Of a DNA stretch of 54,447 nucleotides, positions 40,575-50,100 are shown one piece after another. Source of the stretch: Chloroflexi bacterium HGW-Chloroflexi-4. GTDB lineage: Bacteria; Chloroflexota; Anaerolineae; Anaerolineales; Anaerolineaceae. Position 1 is the first letter of the stretch, and every line of letters begins with the position of its first letter. A model generated the notes under the pieces. That model made no database searches. It was given only the letters and a program-made list of their open reading frames with translations, and had not been told where the DNA came from. The position numbers were made by a program, and so were the translations under genes. The DNA is taken from contig PHBW01000018.1 in NCBI GenBank assembly GCA_002840715.1, positions 1 through 54,447 on the forward strand, given 5' to 3'.

Positions 40575-40590
40575 ATTCCAAAAATTCAAC

Positions 40591-40627
40591 AGAACAGGCA
40601 CTCTTGAAGAAACCAAGTGCCTGTTCT
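40591..40627. terminator. Bidirectional hairpin between convergent genes
   Basis: Perfect 12-bp arms AGAACAGGCACT and AGTGCCTGTTCT between cbs and the convergent lyase gene. No strong T run on either side. Confidence 0.6.
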
Positions 40628-40646
40628 GTCCATCGGTAAAAACTAG

Positions 40647-41813
40647 TTACAGCGTTGCTAATGCTTGATCCAAATCCTGGATCAAGTCTTCTATGTTTTC
40701 AATGCCAACTGAGAGCCGCACCAATCCGGCGGGGACTTCGAGAGCACTGCCGGCCACAGAGGCGTGCGTCATCAAGGCAGGCACTTCGATCAAAGATTCC
40801 ACGCCGCCCAGGCTTTCGGCCAGAGTGAATATTTTGGTCGCTTCAACCAATTTTTTGGCTGCAGGTGCGCCGCCTTTAAGAATAACGGAGAGCATGCCGC
40901 CATACAGCTTCATTTGTTTCTTAGCCACGAGATGCCCGGGGTGACTCTCAAGACCTGGATAGATCACCCGTTCAATCACGGGATGAGTGACGAGATATTT
41001 GGCTACCTCGGCCGCGTTGACTGAATGGCGCTCCATGCGCAGGGCGAGGGTCTTGATACCTCTCAAGGTCAACCAGCTATCTTGCGGTCCGGGGACTGCG
41101 CCGATAGCATTCTGAAGGAACTTCAATTTCTCATAATGTGCTTTGTTTTTAATAATGATAGCTCCGCCGACCACATCGGAATGTCCGCCAAGGTATTTGG
41201 TGGTCGAGTGCACCACAAAATCTGCGCCAAGACCCAGAGGCTGCTGAAGATAGGGGGACGCGAAAGTATTATCCACGGCCACCAGAATTTGAGTGGAATG
41301 CGCTTTTACGCGTTTGGATATTTCTGCAATATCGGCGATCTTGAGCAGCGGGTTGGTGGGGGTCTCGATCCAGACCAGGCGGGTTTCAGGTTTAAGTGCA
41401 GCCTCGATCAGGCTGGGATCGGTGATATCCACATAGGAGAATTGAATGCCATAGTCTTTCAGCACCTTGTCAAACAAGCGGAAGGTGCCGCCGTACACAT
41501 CATTGGATGCAAGCACATGCTCACCGGGTTTGATCAGGCGTAGCAGCGTATCCGTGGCGGCCAGGCCGGAGGAGAATGCCAAACCATATGCAGGGTGATT
41601 CTGATCGGGGCTTTCGAGGGCAGCCAAACATTGTTCCAATGCCTGGCGGGTGGGGTTGTCAGATCGGCTGTAGTCAAACCCCTTGGTCACTCCCACGGCG
41701 ACTTGCGCATAGGTGGAGGTTTGATAGATTGGGGTAATAACGGCGCCCGTGGCCGTATCAGGTGCCTGGCCTGCGTGGATGGCAAGTGTTTCGAAATGAG
41801 GTTCAAGTTTCAT
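40647..41813 (-). CDS. Cystathionine gamma-lyase/synthase (Cys/Met metabolism PLP enzyme)
   Basis: A 388-residue PLP enzyme of the MetB/MetC/CGL family. Markers: AIHAGQAPDTATGAVITPIY, the phosphate-binding SSGLAATDTLLRL, and PLP Lys206 in HSTTKYLGGHSD. With CBS it would complete reverse transsulfuration, making cysteine from homocysteine. Family members cannot be separated as synthase or lyase by sequence alone; gene context favours the lyase. The ATG at 41813 has AGGAAA at a normal distance; ATG 41819 is the alternative. Confidence 0.88.
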   Translation of the reverse strand: MKLEPHFETLAIHAGQAPDTATGAVITPIYQTSTYAQVAVGVTKGFDYSRSDNPTRQALEQCLAALESPDQNHPAYGLAFSSGLAATDTLLRLIKPGEHVLASNDVYGGTFRLFDKVLKDYGIQFSYVDITDPSLIEAALKPETRLVWIETPTNPLLKIADIAEISKRVKAHSTQILVAVDNTFASPYLQQPLGLGADFVVHSTTKYLGGHSDVVGGAIIIKNKAHYEKLKFLQNAIGAVPGPQDSWLTLRGIKTLALRMERHSVNAAEVAKYLVTHPVIERVIYPGLESHPGHLVAKKQMKLYGGMLSVILKGGAPAAKKLVEATKIFTLAESLGGVESLIEVPALMTHASVAGSALEVPAGLVRLSVGIENIEDLIQDLDQALATL

Positions 41814-42067
41814 TTGCATTTTCCTAAAGAGGCCGTTAACTTTAAATGATTTGCTTTGGGTATTCTACTTTATTTATTGATAAAAAATATATTTTACTTA
41901 TTATTGAATGACTACACTGTTTATTGAAATTACTGCAGCAAAACCTTTAAAAAGAATTATTGTTGAAAAGTAAGTAAATCCCATAAAAACCTATTAGCAG
42001 ATTGTTATATCCTATAAGTGAAAATTAGGTTTTATCATTCTTCCAGAAGAAAAATTAGTTAACATTA

Positions 42068-42286
42068 TTAGATACCATCGGCAACCTCATACCCCATTCG
42101 TTTTACTTCAGCTTTGATCTGATCTTTTGAAAGCAACGATTCTTCATATTCAACTATCAATTGCGTTTTTCGATAACTGGCCTCAGCCGACTTAACTCCT
42201 TTTAGCTTATCCTCAATCCCTTCAAGGATCATGGCGCAATTCGGACATTCCATTCCGTTAATCTTCAAGGTTATTTGTTTTATCAT
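42068..42286 (-). CDS. HMA-domain copper chaperone (CopZ-like)
   Basis: A 72-residue single HMA domain with MECPNCAMIL (Cys15, Cys18), beta-alpha-beta-beta-alpha-beta pattern and ending GYEVADGI. It would carry Cu(I) in the cytoplasm to an ATPase. It follows the TauE-cupredoxin gene by 9 bp in one operon. Confidence 0.85.
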   Translation of the reverse strand: MIKQITLKINGMECPNCAMILEGIEDKLKGVKSAEASYRKTQLIVEYEESLLSKDQIKAEVKRMGYEVADGI

Positions 42287-42295
42287 ACTATCCTC

Positions 42296-43432
42296 TTAGA
42301 GATCAAAGATTATTGTTCCACCATACATACCCATGGAACAGGAAAAATAGATTTGTGTGCCACTGATTTGAGCAGGTATTTGAATCATAGCTTGACCGGT
42401 TTCATCAAGGATTTGCTGTACACCTAATGAAGGAATTATAAAAGCTCGAGAACAAGACTGAACATTATCTGTAATCAACTTTAATGTGACAGGAATTCCA
42501 GCCTTGGCATGGACTTCATTTGGATAGTAACCCGAGTTTTGTACATTGATGGTTAACAATCTTCCTTCTGAGTCAGAAGAACCTGTTATCGTCTCGTCTG
42601 TAAAAGGTTCAGTAGATTGTGCCACTTGATCAGTGGCAACGGCTGCCACATTCTGCGGCTTGGGGAAAACACTGTTTGCCAGCCGTGAGAATGTATAGGG
42701 CGAACCAGCCAGGGTGAGCCCGCTGTTGATGGTCACAAGTGCTAATACCAAAACCACGATAGCTACAAAGCGCATGAAGTATTTTTCGAGCTTTTGGCCC
42801 AATTGTGTGGCGAAATAGGATACTGCAAAGAAGACCGGGCTTGTACCTAAAGTAAAGGCGAACATCAATGCAGCTCCTTGGATCGGATCGCCCGTCCCTA
42901 AAGCAACAGCCATCATAGCCTGGGCTACACCACAAGGAATGAGTACGGTCATGAATCCTAAAAAGGCGGGTGTTACAAGGGTTGAATTATCTGCCTCTTT
43001 GGATGTTTTTCGTATAAAGCGGCGAAGAAACGTTGGAGGTTCAAAAACAAAAATCCTAAAAATAGGGTGAACATTTAACATGCGTAAAGCAGAGCCAAGC
43101 ATGAAGATACCAATCCCGATTTGTAGAAATGCACGTGCAATTGGAGAAAGTTGAAAAGCCTGTCCGACTAAACCCAACAAGAAACCAAGAATGGAATATG
43201 CTAATAACTTAGCAATTAGAAAAACCAAAATAGGAAGCGCAAGCTTTGATCTTGAGGGCTTGATATTCTTCTTGTTTCTTCCTTTTCTTTGGCCTGCATT
43301 TTGAAAATCTTTTTCAATCTGGTTTTCGAGAGAACTTGCAAGAAGCCCTCCTTGAACAGCCAAACAACTTAATCCGCCTGAAGTAAGACCTGTGACAAAA
43401 GCAATCAGAATATTATTCAATTTGTTCTCCAT
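42296..43432 (-). CDS. TauE/UreH-like membrane protein fused to cupredoxin
   Basis: A 378-residue fusion. Residues 1-255 have about six helices with the UreH_2/TauE-like pattern (VTGLTSGGLSCLAVQGGLLA, a Cys-containing start; and VTPAFLGFMTVLIPCGVAQA) known from sulfite exporter/DsbD-like relatives that move sulfur or reducing power or metal. A linker precedes a C-terminal cupredoxin (about 280-378): INVQNSGYYPNEVHAKAGI, VQSCSRAFI and YFSCSMGMYGG with Cys and Met ligands. The fusion suggests copper handling. It is divergent from the copper ATPase at 43629 and shares its promoter region. Confidence 0.82.
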   Translation of the reverse strand: MENKLNNILIAFVTGLTSGGLSCLAVQGGLLASSLENQIEKDFQNAGQRKGRNKKNIKPSRSKLALPILVFLIAKLLAYSILGFLLGLVGQAFQLSPIARAFLQIGIGIFMLGSALRMLNVHPIFRIFVFEPPTFLRRFIRKTSKEADNSTLVTPAFLGFMTVLIPCGVAQAMMAVALGTGDPIQGAALMFAFTLGTSPVFFAVSYFATQLGQKLEKYFMRFVAIVVLVLALVTINSGLTLAGSPYTFSRLANSVFPKPQNVAAVATDQVAQSTEPFTDETITGSSDSEGRLLTINVQNSGYYPNEVHAKAGIPVTLKLITDNVQSCSRAFIIPSLGVQQILDETGQAMIQIPAQISGTQIYFSCSMGMYGGTIIFDL

Positions 43433-43478
43433 TATTAAATATTAAATCAATAAAAACAAAATTCAATTCATCTGGTTG

Positions 43479-43545
43479 AGTCTAACATTTCAGCTCTAAC
43501 TAATGAATAGGCATAATTGCCTGTTGATAATGGGGGTATGGCCTA
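43479..43545 (-). promoter_or_regulatory. Tandem-dyad promoter h(-), for the TauE-cupredoxin operon
   Basis: The same two dyads read on the minus strand (43545-43530, then 43523-43508) with -10 TAGACT starting at 43484, offset 61. Confidence 0.55.
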
Positions 43546-43574
43546 TTGAAGCAATCAATTCTTTTGAATAAGAT
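43508..43574 (+). promoter_or_regulatory. Tandem-dyad promoter h(+), for the copper ATPase
   Basis: TAGGCATAATTGCCTG at 43508, nearly perfect (AGGCA and TGCCT), and ATGGGGGTATGGCCTA at 43530, 22 bp apart; -10 TAAGAT at 43569, offset 61. Start of transcription near 43581. Confidence 0.68.
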
Positions 43575-43628
43575 TGATTGCGATCAATGAGCTTTATTTT
43601 TATAAATTTATCTTACAACGAGGACTTT

Positions 43629-46055
43629 ATGACCGATATTCGACTGATTACTCTCCCCATAACCGGCATGACTTGTGCCAATTGTTCTGCCGCCGTAGAG
43701 CGTTCACTAAAGAAAGCTACCGGAGTGAAAAGCGCTTCAGTAAACCTTTCATCAGAACGTGCGACTGTTGAGTTTGACCCGCAGGCATCCACATTAATCG
43801 ATTTGGTAGGTCGTGTGCAGCATGCAGGCTATGGAATCGCCGAAGGTGAAGCAGATTTGATCATTAAGCGCATGAGCGATGACAATGATGCGCGTCGTTT
43901 AGAAAAGGCGCTTTCTTCAATAGAAGGTGTCAGTGAAGTGCACGTCAGCTTTACAACAGAAAAAGTTCAACTGCGTTACATCCCCACATTGGTAAGCCAA
44001 ACCGACCTGCGCCGCGCAATTTCAGCGGCAGGTTTTGAAGCACTTGAAACAGGTGGCGATGCAGAAGATGCTGAAGCTATGGCGCGGCAGAAAGAGATCG
44101 ACCAACAAAAAAGGCAATTGACGATCGGTTTGATTTTCACTGTCCCTCTATTTGTAATTGCCATGTCGGGAGATCTTGGATTACTGCCGATGCAAATTTC
44201 ACACTCGACCTGGATCAAGTGGATCATGCTCGTCTTGGCTCTGCCGGTTCAGTTCTACGTTGGATGGCAATACTATGTTGGTGCATTCAAGTCGCTACGC
44301 AACGGCTCTGCGAACATGGATGTACTCGTATCACTCGGTACTTCCGCTGCCTTCCTTTATTCGCTGCCAGTAACCTTTGGTCTGTTGTCTGGGCATGTTT
44401 ATTTCGAAACCGCCGCTGTGATCATTGTTTTGATCAAACTGGGTAAGTTGTTGGAAGTTCGTGCCAAGGGACGTACCAGCGAAGCCATCAAGAAGCTAAT
44501 GGGACTTCGTGCTAAAAGTGCCCGTATCATCCGCAATGGACAAGAGATGGAAGTGCCGGTTGAGGATGTGTTGGTGGGTGATGTGATCATTGTACGACCT
44601 GGCGAGAAGATCCCGGTGGACGGCGTGGTTGTTGAAGGCCGTTCATCAGTGGATGAGTCCATGTTAACCGGTGAATCCATGCCGGTTGAAAAGGGACCAG
44701 GTGCGGCGGTTATCGGTGCGACCCTGAACAAACTAGGGATGATCAAATTCGAAGCCACCAAAATTGGAAAAGAAACTGCCCTGGCGCAGATTATTCGCCT
44801 CGTGGAAGAAGCCCAAGGGTCCAAAGCCCCTATCCAAAAGTTGGTGGACCGCATCTCAGGTTATTTTGTTCCTGCTGTTATTGGTATGGCTCTACTCACT
44901 TTTGCAGCCTGGATGTTTTTTGGTCCACCCCTCTCGATCAATTCTGATGTGAGCGTGTTTACCCGTGCATTGATAGTCATGGTCGCAGTACTTGTGATCG
45001 CCTGCCCATGCGCCATGGGCTTGGCTACCCCCACGGCGGTTATGGTGGGGACTGGCAGAGGCGCTGAAATGGGTGTGTTGCTCAAAACATCCGAAGCCCT
45101 TGAACGTGCCGGACACGTGAAGATGATTGTCTTGGATAAAACTGGCACGATTACCAAAGGCCAGCCCTCGGTTACAGATATAGTGGTCACAAATGCACGC
45201 TTCAAAGAGAATGACATTTTACGGATGGCGGCTTCAGTAGAAAAAGGATCCGAACATCCATTGGGTGAGGCTGTGGTTGCTGAGGCAAGCAATCGAGACT
45301 TGAAGCTTTCCGAACCGCAAGGCTTTAGCGCCACTGCCGGCCACGGTGTCGAAGCTCAGGTGGATGGATTGCAGGTGCTGGTTGGCAGTCCGCGCATGAT
45401 GACAGAACGACAGCTTGATACCAGTGCATTTGATGCTGAGGTTTCGCGACTGCAAGGCGAAGGAAAAACCACGGTGCTAGTAGCAATCGATAATGTCGTG
45501 TCTGGCGCAATCGCAATTGCTGATACAGTCAAAGAAGGTTCCATCGAGGCCATTCAACAGTTTCACAAGATGGGTATCAAAGTGGCCATGCTAACTGGGG
45601 ATAATCAACAAACTGCCCAGGCCATCGCCAAACAAGTGGGCATTGACCAGGTGTTTGCAGAAGTCCTGCCGGGAGACAAGGCTGCTGAAGTCAAGAAACT
45701 TCAGGCGCAAGGGTATGTAACCGCCATGGTGGGGGATGGTGTCAATGACGCGCCCGCTTTGGCTCAATCCGATGTGGGCATCGCTATCGGAACTGGTGCG
45801 GATGTGGCCATGGCTTCTGCACCCGTGGTTCTAATCAGCGGAGATTTGCGAGGGGCCGCAAGAGCAATCCAGCTCTCACGCGTCACAATGACCACCATCA
45901 AGCAGAACCTGTTCTGGGCGTTTATCTACAACATCATCCTCATCCCCGCAGCGGCGCTGGGTTATCTGGTGCCAGTATTGGCGGCAGGTGCAATGGCATT
46001 CAGCAGCGTATTTGTGGTCACCAACAGCCTCCGGCTGCGTACAAAGAAAATCTAA
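43629..46055 (+). CDS. copA: Copper-transporting P1B ATPase
   Basis: An 808-residue pump. HMA 1 has Cys16/Cys19 (MTCANC); a second HMA fold at about 78-145 has lost CxxC. The membrane core carries [14 protein letters not shown] at 459-461 ([15 protein letters not shown]), Asp503 in [13 protein letters not shown] and [16 protein letters not shown]. The CPC and family signature fit Cu(I) export (P1B-1). ATG 43629 has GAGGA before it, and the predicted transcript start excludes the longer frame. It is followed by a lipoprotein. Confidence 0.93.
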   Translation: MTDIRLITLPITGMTCANCSAAVERSLKKATGVKSASVNLSSERATVEFDPQASTLIDLVGRVQHAGYGIAEGEADLIIKRMSDDNDARRLEKALSSIEGVSEVHVSFTTEKVQLRYIPTLVSQTDLRRAISAAGFEALETGGDAEDAEAMARQKEIDQQKRQLTIGLIFTVPLFVIAMSGDLGLLPMQISHSTWIKWIMLVLALPVQFYVGWQYYVGAFKSLRNGSANMDVLVSLGTSAAFLYSLPVTFGLLSGHVYFETAAVIIVLIKLGKLLEVRAKGRTSEAIKKLMGLRAKSARIIRNGQEMEVPVEDVLVGDVIIVRPGEKIPVDGVVVEGRSSVDESMLTGESMPVEKGPGAAVIGATLNKLGMIKFEATKIGKETALAQIIRLVEEAQGSKAPIQKLVDRISGYFVPAVIGMALLTFAAWMFFGPPLSINSDVSVFTRALIVMVAVLVIACPCAMGLATPTAVMVGTGRGAEMGVLLKTSEALERAGHVKMIVLDKTGTITKGQPSVTDIVVTNARFKENDILRMAASVEKGSEHPLGEAVVAEASNRDLKLSEPQGFSATAGHGVEAQVDGLQVLVGSPRMMTERQLDTSAFDAEVSRLQGEGKTTVLVAIDNVVSGAIAIADTVKEGSIEAIQQFHKMGIKVAMLTGDNQQTAQAIAKQVGIDQVFAEVLPGDKAAEVKKLQAQGYVTAMVGDGVNDAPALAQSDVGIAIGTGADVAMASAPVVLISGDLRGAARAIQLSRVTMTTIKQNLFWAFIYNIILIPAAALGYLVPVLAAGAMAFSSVFVVTNSLRLRTKKI

Positions 46056-46081
46056 TTATTCACTTTTATAGGAGTCTACAA

Positions 46082-46609
46082 ATGTTCAAATCAAAACGTG
46101 TCAAGGTAATAATCTTTTCGGTCATCGTTCTTTCCTTATTGTTAGCGGCTTGCAGCACACAACCACAGGGCACCGGTACCTTTGCCCAGGTGCCGGCAGG
46201 ACGGGCTTATGCCGAGGGTCAAGAGATCTACTTTACCCATACTGAAGCATCCGATGCAGGGATAGCGGACAAACTTACTAATATGATGAAATCACCGGTA
46301 CTCTTTGTGCCTGCCTTGGCGGATGTCCCTGAATCCGCTTTGGCTAATGTCTACGTTTTTGAAAACGGAATTACCGGCAAGGGACCACTGGGATTCCAAC
46401 CTGACGTATTCAACAATCCTCCCGGCACAGACGGATATTCACCTCTTCGCCAGATCATTCTAACCAAGTGGGCAGATGGCGCTAAAGCAGTTGAAATGAA
46501 GTCCGAAGCTGAGATCCTTCAAGCTGAAAAAGATGGAAATCTGACCACGACCAAAGCGGGAATTGTAGTAAACATGCCCTTCCTCGTTTGGGATGGTGGG
46601 AAAAGATAA
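46082..46609 (+). CDS. Lipoprotein, possibly DUF7482 type
   Basis: A 175-residue lipoprotein (lipobox LLLAACS) with EIYFTHTEASD, KSPVLFVPALADVPESALA, NVYVFENGI, GFQPDVFNNPPGTDGYSPLR and a closing VNMPFLVWDGG. I recall this pattern from proteins labelled DUF7482, function unknown, but am not certain. It is cotranscribed with the copper ATPase (26 bp), so a role in extracytoplasmic copper handling is plausible. Confidence 0.7.
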   Translation: MFKSKRVKVIIFSVIVLSLLLAACSTQPQGTGTFAQVPAGRAYAEGQEIYFTHTEASDAGIADKLTNMMKSPVLFVPALADVPESALANVYVFENGITGKGPLGFQPDVFNNPPGTDGYSPLRQIILTKWADGAKAVEMKSEAEILQAEKDGNLTTTKAGIVVNMPFLVWDGGKR

Positions 46610-46941
46610 GTTTGTAGAAATATCGGGCTGCTGGTTTTTTGCAGCCCGATTTATGTCATATATTCATTGATGTCTTTTATCTGATTCGGTTTTAATAAGA
46701 CAACAAGTCTATAAATGGAAAGTATAAGAGTGAATGTGGATTAAGACAATTGCCACATTCATTCTGTGTGTTCTCGAAATCATCGCATCTGATTATTTGT
46801 ATTGGAATAATCATCTATTTACCCAGTTTTTATTTATATTGGAAGAGAATTGTCGTACAAATAATTTGTGATAAGTTTTTAAAAATGGAAAAAATTATTG
46901 TATTACTTGTTGGAAATTAAAAAATAATAAGGATGATAATC
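46610..46941. other. Gap holding a terminator; nothing else seen
   Basis: A terminator follows the lipoprotein gene at once. The rest is AT-rich, with no gene or dyad promoter found before the chemotaxis receptor. Confidence 0.55.
46622..46653 (+). terminator. Intrinsic terminator
   Basis: Perfect 10-bp arms ATCGGGCTGC and GCAGCCCGAT; loop TGGTTTTTT; short T run afterwards. Confidence 0.75.
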
Positions 46942-49380
46942 GTGAAAAAAAAGTTCTTAAATCTAAAGACTATTCAACTAAAACTTGTTTTTGCCGTAGG
47001 ATTAATACTGATAATTATAGGGGGAACAATTATTGTTTATTCATCGATTACATCCCAACAAGCAGCGTTAAAAAGTGCAAAAGAAATCACTCTCGGACAA
47101 GCGAGTTTTGAAGCCAGCCAAATTGATGCTGCCATCGAAGTCGCAATGGATGCATCCAGAACCCTCGCACAATCCTTAGCGTCGGTAAAAGACCCCCGAA
47201 ATAACGAAAAATTAACTCGAGTACAAGCTAATGCCATGATGAAGGAAATTTTAAAGAACAATCCAGAATTTCTGGGGGTTTATACCGTTTGGGAACCTAA
47301 TGCTTTTGATGGAATGGATTCCGATTTTGTAAATACTGATGGAACAGATTCAAGTGGTAGGTTTATTCCATATTGGGTTCGGTCCAACAACGATGGTGCT
47401 ATTGAATTGACTGCATTAGTTGATTATGAAACTGAAGGACTAGGCGAGTATTATCTTTGCACAAAAAGAACTAAAAACGAATGCATAATTGATCCATATT
47501 TATATGACATTAATGGAACAAATGTGCTGTTAACTTCTACTACAGTCCCCATTATATATAATGGGGAATTTTATGGAATGGCTGGGGTCGATATTAAACT
47601 TGATTTTCTACAGATGCATGTTGATAATTTTAGCCTATATAACAATACTGCAATTTTGGACATAATCAGTAACAACGGAACCATTGCGGCAGTAAAAGGA
47701 CAGCCAGAATTAAGTGGGACCCCCTTAAGTAAAATACAAACTGATTTTGAACATGATATAAAAATAGTTCAGGCAGGAATAAAAACAGTATCCGAAGAAG
47801 GTGACTTGCTTCACGCTTTTGCACCAATTTTGATTGGAAATACTACCACACCATGGGCAATCCAATTAAATGTTCCTCTCAAAGAGATTACCAGAGCATC
47901 TTCTCAGCAAGCATTAATAAGTATTCTATTATCGAGCGGATTAATTCTTGTCGGATTAATTGCTATTTGGTTTGTATCAGGGTCTATCGTAAGTAAACCG
48001 ATCAAAACTCTCACAAAAGGTGCCGAACTGTTATCTGTTGGAGATGCAGAGCTTACAGGCATGAACCGTAAAGAAACCGAAAAAATTGATTTTCGTGCTG
48101 ATGAAATTGGTGCAATAGGTAGAGCATTTACGAAGATTATTACTTATTATAAAGAAATGACAAATCATGCAATGAAAATTGCTGATGGTGATTTAACGAT
48201 TAGTGTTGAGCCCAAAGGTGATACAGACTTATTAGGAAACACTTTTGCAAAAATGGTGGTTAGTTTAGAGTCTACTGTAAATCAAGTATCACAAAATGCA
48301 ATAGAGTTAACAACAGCATCAGGACAATTAGCAATTGCTGCAAACCAAGCTGGGCAAGCGACAAGTCAAATTGCTGCGACAGTACAACAAGTCGCAAAAG
48401 GAACAACGGATCAAACAGAAGCGGTTACAAAAACAGCAAACGCAGTCGATCAGATGAGTCAAGCCATCGAGGGTGTTGCGAAGGGAGCACAGGAACAAAG
48501 TTCATCTGTATTAAAAGTATCAAATGCCACCGACCAAATTAACTCAGAAATCCTCCAAGTTACTGGAAATGCAGCAGCTGTAATGAGTGATTCTGCAACA
48601 GCAGCTGAAGCAGCTCGCAAAGGATCTGAAACAGTTAAGAGAACCCTAAATGGAATGCAACGTATTAAGACTAAAGTGGGAGTATCGGCTGATAAAGTAC
48701 AAGAAATGGGAAAGCGTTCTGAAGAGATAGGTAAGATAGTAGAAACAATCGAAGACATTGCATCTCAAACCAACCTTTTGGCACTTAATGCCGCAATCGA
48801 AGCGGCACGTGCGGGTGAACATGGTAAAGGGTTTGCGGTAGTCGCAGATGAAGTGCGAAAACTCGCAGAAAGATCTTCATTAGCCACAAAAGAGATTGGC
48901 GGATTAATTGGTGGGATTTTGGAAACCGTATCAGAGGCAGTAAAAGCCATGGAAGAAGGAGCAAAGGAAGTTGAGCTGGGAGTAATAAGCGCTAATGATG
49001 CTGGATTAGCCTTAACTGAAATTCTTTCTGCAGCAGAAGCAGTTAATAAACAAGCGACAATGGCGGCTGAAGCGAGCGGTCGTATGAAAGCAGCGTCAGA
49101 AGAATTGGTCTTTGCTGTCGATTCTGTTTCAGCTATCGTTGAAGAAAATACCGCTTCAACAGAACAAATGGCAGCAAATTCTTCTGAAGTAACCCGAGCT
49201 ATTGATAGCATTGCCAGCGTTAGCGAAGAAAACAGTGCCGCAATAGAAGAGGTAAGCGCGAGCGCAGAAGAAATGAGTGCTCAGGTTGAGGAAGTTACAG
49301 CTTCTGCATCTAGCCTTGCTGACATGGCTAAAGTATTACAATCTGTTGTTGCCAAATTCAAAATAAAGAGTAACCTGTAG
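46942..49380 (+). CDS. Methyl-accepting chemotaxis protein with Cache sensor
   Basis: An 812-residue receptor. Helix 1 (about 9-31), a large outer dCache domain ([33 protein letters not shown]), helix 2 (about 325-350), HAMP, then a long signalling coiled coil with the conserved hairpin tip [20 protein letters not shown] and [13 protein letters not shown]. Start read as GTG 46942, with AAGGAT upstream; ATG 46933 is the alternative. Chemotaxis genes are otherwise absent from the window. The ligand is unknown; amino-acid-like Cache features cannot be confirmed. Confidence 0.92.
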   Translation: MKKKFLNLKTIQLKLVFAVGLILIIIGGTIIVYSSITSQQAALKSAKEITLGQASFEASQIDAAIEVAMDASRTLAQSLASVKDPRNNEKLTRVQANAMMKEILKNNPEFLGVYTVWEPNAFDGMDSDFVNTDGTDSSGRFIPYWVRSNNDGAIELTALVDYETEGLGEYYLCTKRTKNECIIDPYLYDINGTNVLLTSTTVPIIYNGEFYGMAGVDIKLDFLQMHVDNFSLYNNTAILDIISNNGTIAAVKGQPELSGTPLSKIQTDFEHDIKIVQAGIKTVSEEGDLLHAFAPILIGNTTTPWAIQLNVPLKEITRASSQQALISILLSSGLILVGLIAIWFVSGSIVSKPIKTLTKGAELLSVGDAELTGMNRKETEKIDFRADEIGAIGRAFTKIITYYKEMTNHAMKIADGDLTISVEPKGDTDLLGNTFAKMVVSLESTVNQVSQNAIELTTASGQLAIAANQAGQATSQIAATVQQVAKGTTDQTEAVTKTANAVDQMSQAIEGVAKGAQEQSSSVLKVSNATDQINSEILQVTGNAAAVMSDSATAAEAARKGSETVKRTLNGMQRIKTKVGVSADKVQEMGKRSEEIGKIVETIEDIASQTNLLALNAAIEAARAGEHGKGFAVVADEVRKLAERSSLATKEIGGLIGGILETVSEAVKAMEEGAKEVELGVISANDAGLALTEILSAAEAVNKQATMAAEASGRMKAASEELVFAVDSVSAIVEENTASTEQMAANSSEVTRAIDSIASVSEENSAAIEEVSASAEEMSAQVEEVTASASSLADMAKVLQSVVAKFKIKSNL

Positions 49381-49648
49381 TAAGTACAAATCATCGTCGG
49401 TGATGTAATTAATTATTTTCCTAATTACTCTATATCTCTACATTATTTTTTTCGGGACTAGTGCCTATACCCCACTAGTCCCGACTCTCTTATTTGAGAA
49501 AATTTGCACCAAGGTAGTGGGGAAGAATGTAAAACTAATAAATCTTTTCCTGTGTTTGCCTCATGGATTTATTTATACGCAAAATGGAGGATCACACCTG
49601 AATTTTATAGGTTTGAGGTTGGCGATTTACGTCAAATCGATGGCGCAC
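49381..49648. other. Gap between chemotaxis receptor and cmtR-like promoter
   Basis: It contains the hairpin at 49453; no gene was seen. Confidence 0.5.
49453..49483. terminator. Hairpin after the chemotaxis receptor gene
   Basis: Perfect 11-bp arms CGGGACTAGTG and CACTAGTCCCG. A T-run stands before, not after, so its use as a terminator on the plus strand is uncertain. Confidence 0.45.
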
Positions 49649-49697
49649 TTGACAAATGCCATTGAGAGGTATAATATATCAGCGTATCATGATATAT
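49649..49697 (+). promoter_or_regulatory. Promoter and operator of the ArsR/CmtR-type gene
   Basis: TTGACA at 49649 and TAATAT at 49672 (17-bp spacer). An inverted repeat, ATATATCA (49674-49681) and TGATATAT (49690-49697), straddles the predicted start of transcription, as expected of an autorepressor site. Confidence 0.65.
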
Positions 49698-49722
49698 GAA
49701 TATATGGTCTATGGAGTCAATT

Positions 49723-50100
49723 ATGCTTAATGTCACAAATTCAGAAGGTGTTCAGCTTCAAGCTAAGTTGTTTCGAGGCTTTAGTGATCCTGCACGATTG
49801 GCAATTCTTCAAGCTCTTCAGAATGGGCCTCAGACAGTTACAGATATCGTTGCTACAACGGGAATGAGCCAGCCGAATACTTCTAACCACCTTGGTTGTC
49901 TCCGCGACTGTGGTCTTGTTATAGCAGAACAACAAGGACGATTTGTTACATATCATTTGAGTGATGATAGGGTAGGTGATTTGTTAGCTTTGGCAAGTTC
50001 GTTGCTTGCTGATGTAGCACGAGGTGTGTACGATTGCACCCGTTATACAAGTAGGGATGAATTACGGACTAAATTAATTAAGGAACACATCAATGACTAA
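49723..50100 (+). CDS. ArsR-family metal repressor, CmtR-like
   Basis: A 125-residue winged-helix repressor. The DNA helix region has SQPNTSNHLGCLRDCGLV. Cys59 and Cys63 with Cys105 in VYDCTRY match the Cys57/Cys61/Cys102 set of mycobacterial CmtR, a Cd(II)/Pb(II) sensor whose metal binding releases DNA. ATG 49723 has GGAG upstream. It overlaps the start of the P-type ATPase gene by 8 bp, so the two are coupled, and it should repress both. Confidence 0.88.
   Translation: MLNVTNSEGVQLQAKLFRGFSDPARLAILQALQNGPQTVTDIVATTGMSQPNTSNHLGCLRDCGLVIAEQQGRFVTYHLSDDRVGDLLALASSLLADVARGVYDCTRYTSRDELRTKLIKEHIND

Noticed and set aside
23643..43523. The TAGGC dyads as sigma-54 promoters
   Set aside because: GG and GC are 7 bp apart in the dyads, not the 10 bp of -24/-12 elements, and a separate -10 hexamer is present.
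23643..43523. The dyads as CueR/MerR operators
   Set aside because: MerR-type sites lie between -35 and -10 in a long spacer; here the dyads lie upstream of the -10 at about -42 and -66.
43578..43628. Upstream start of the second copper ATPase
   Set aside because: The predicted transcript begins at about 43581 and GAGGA precedes ATG 43629.
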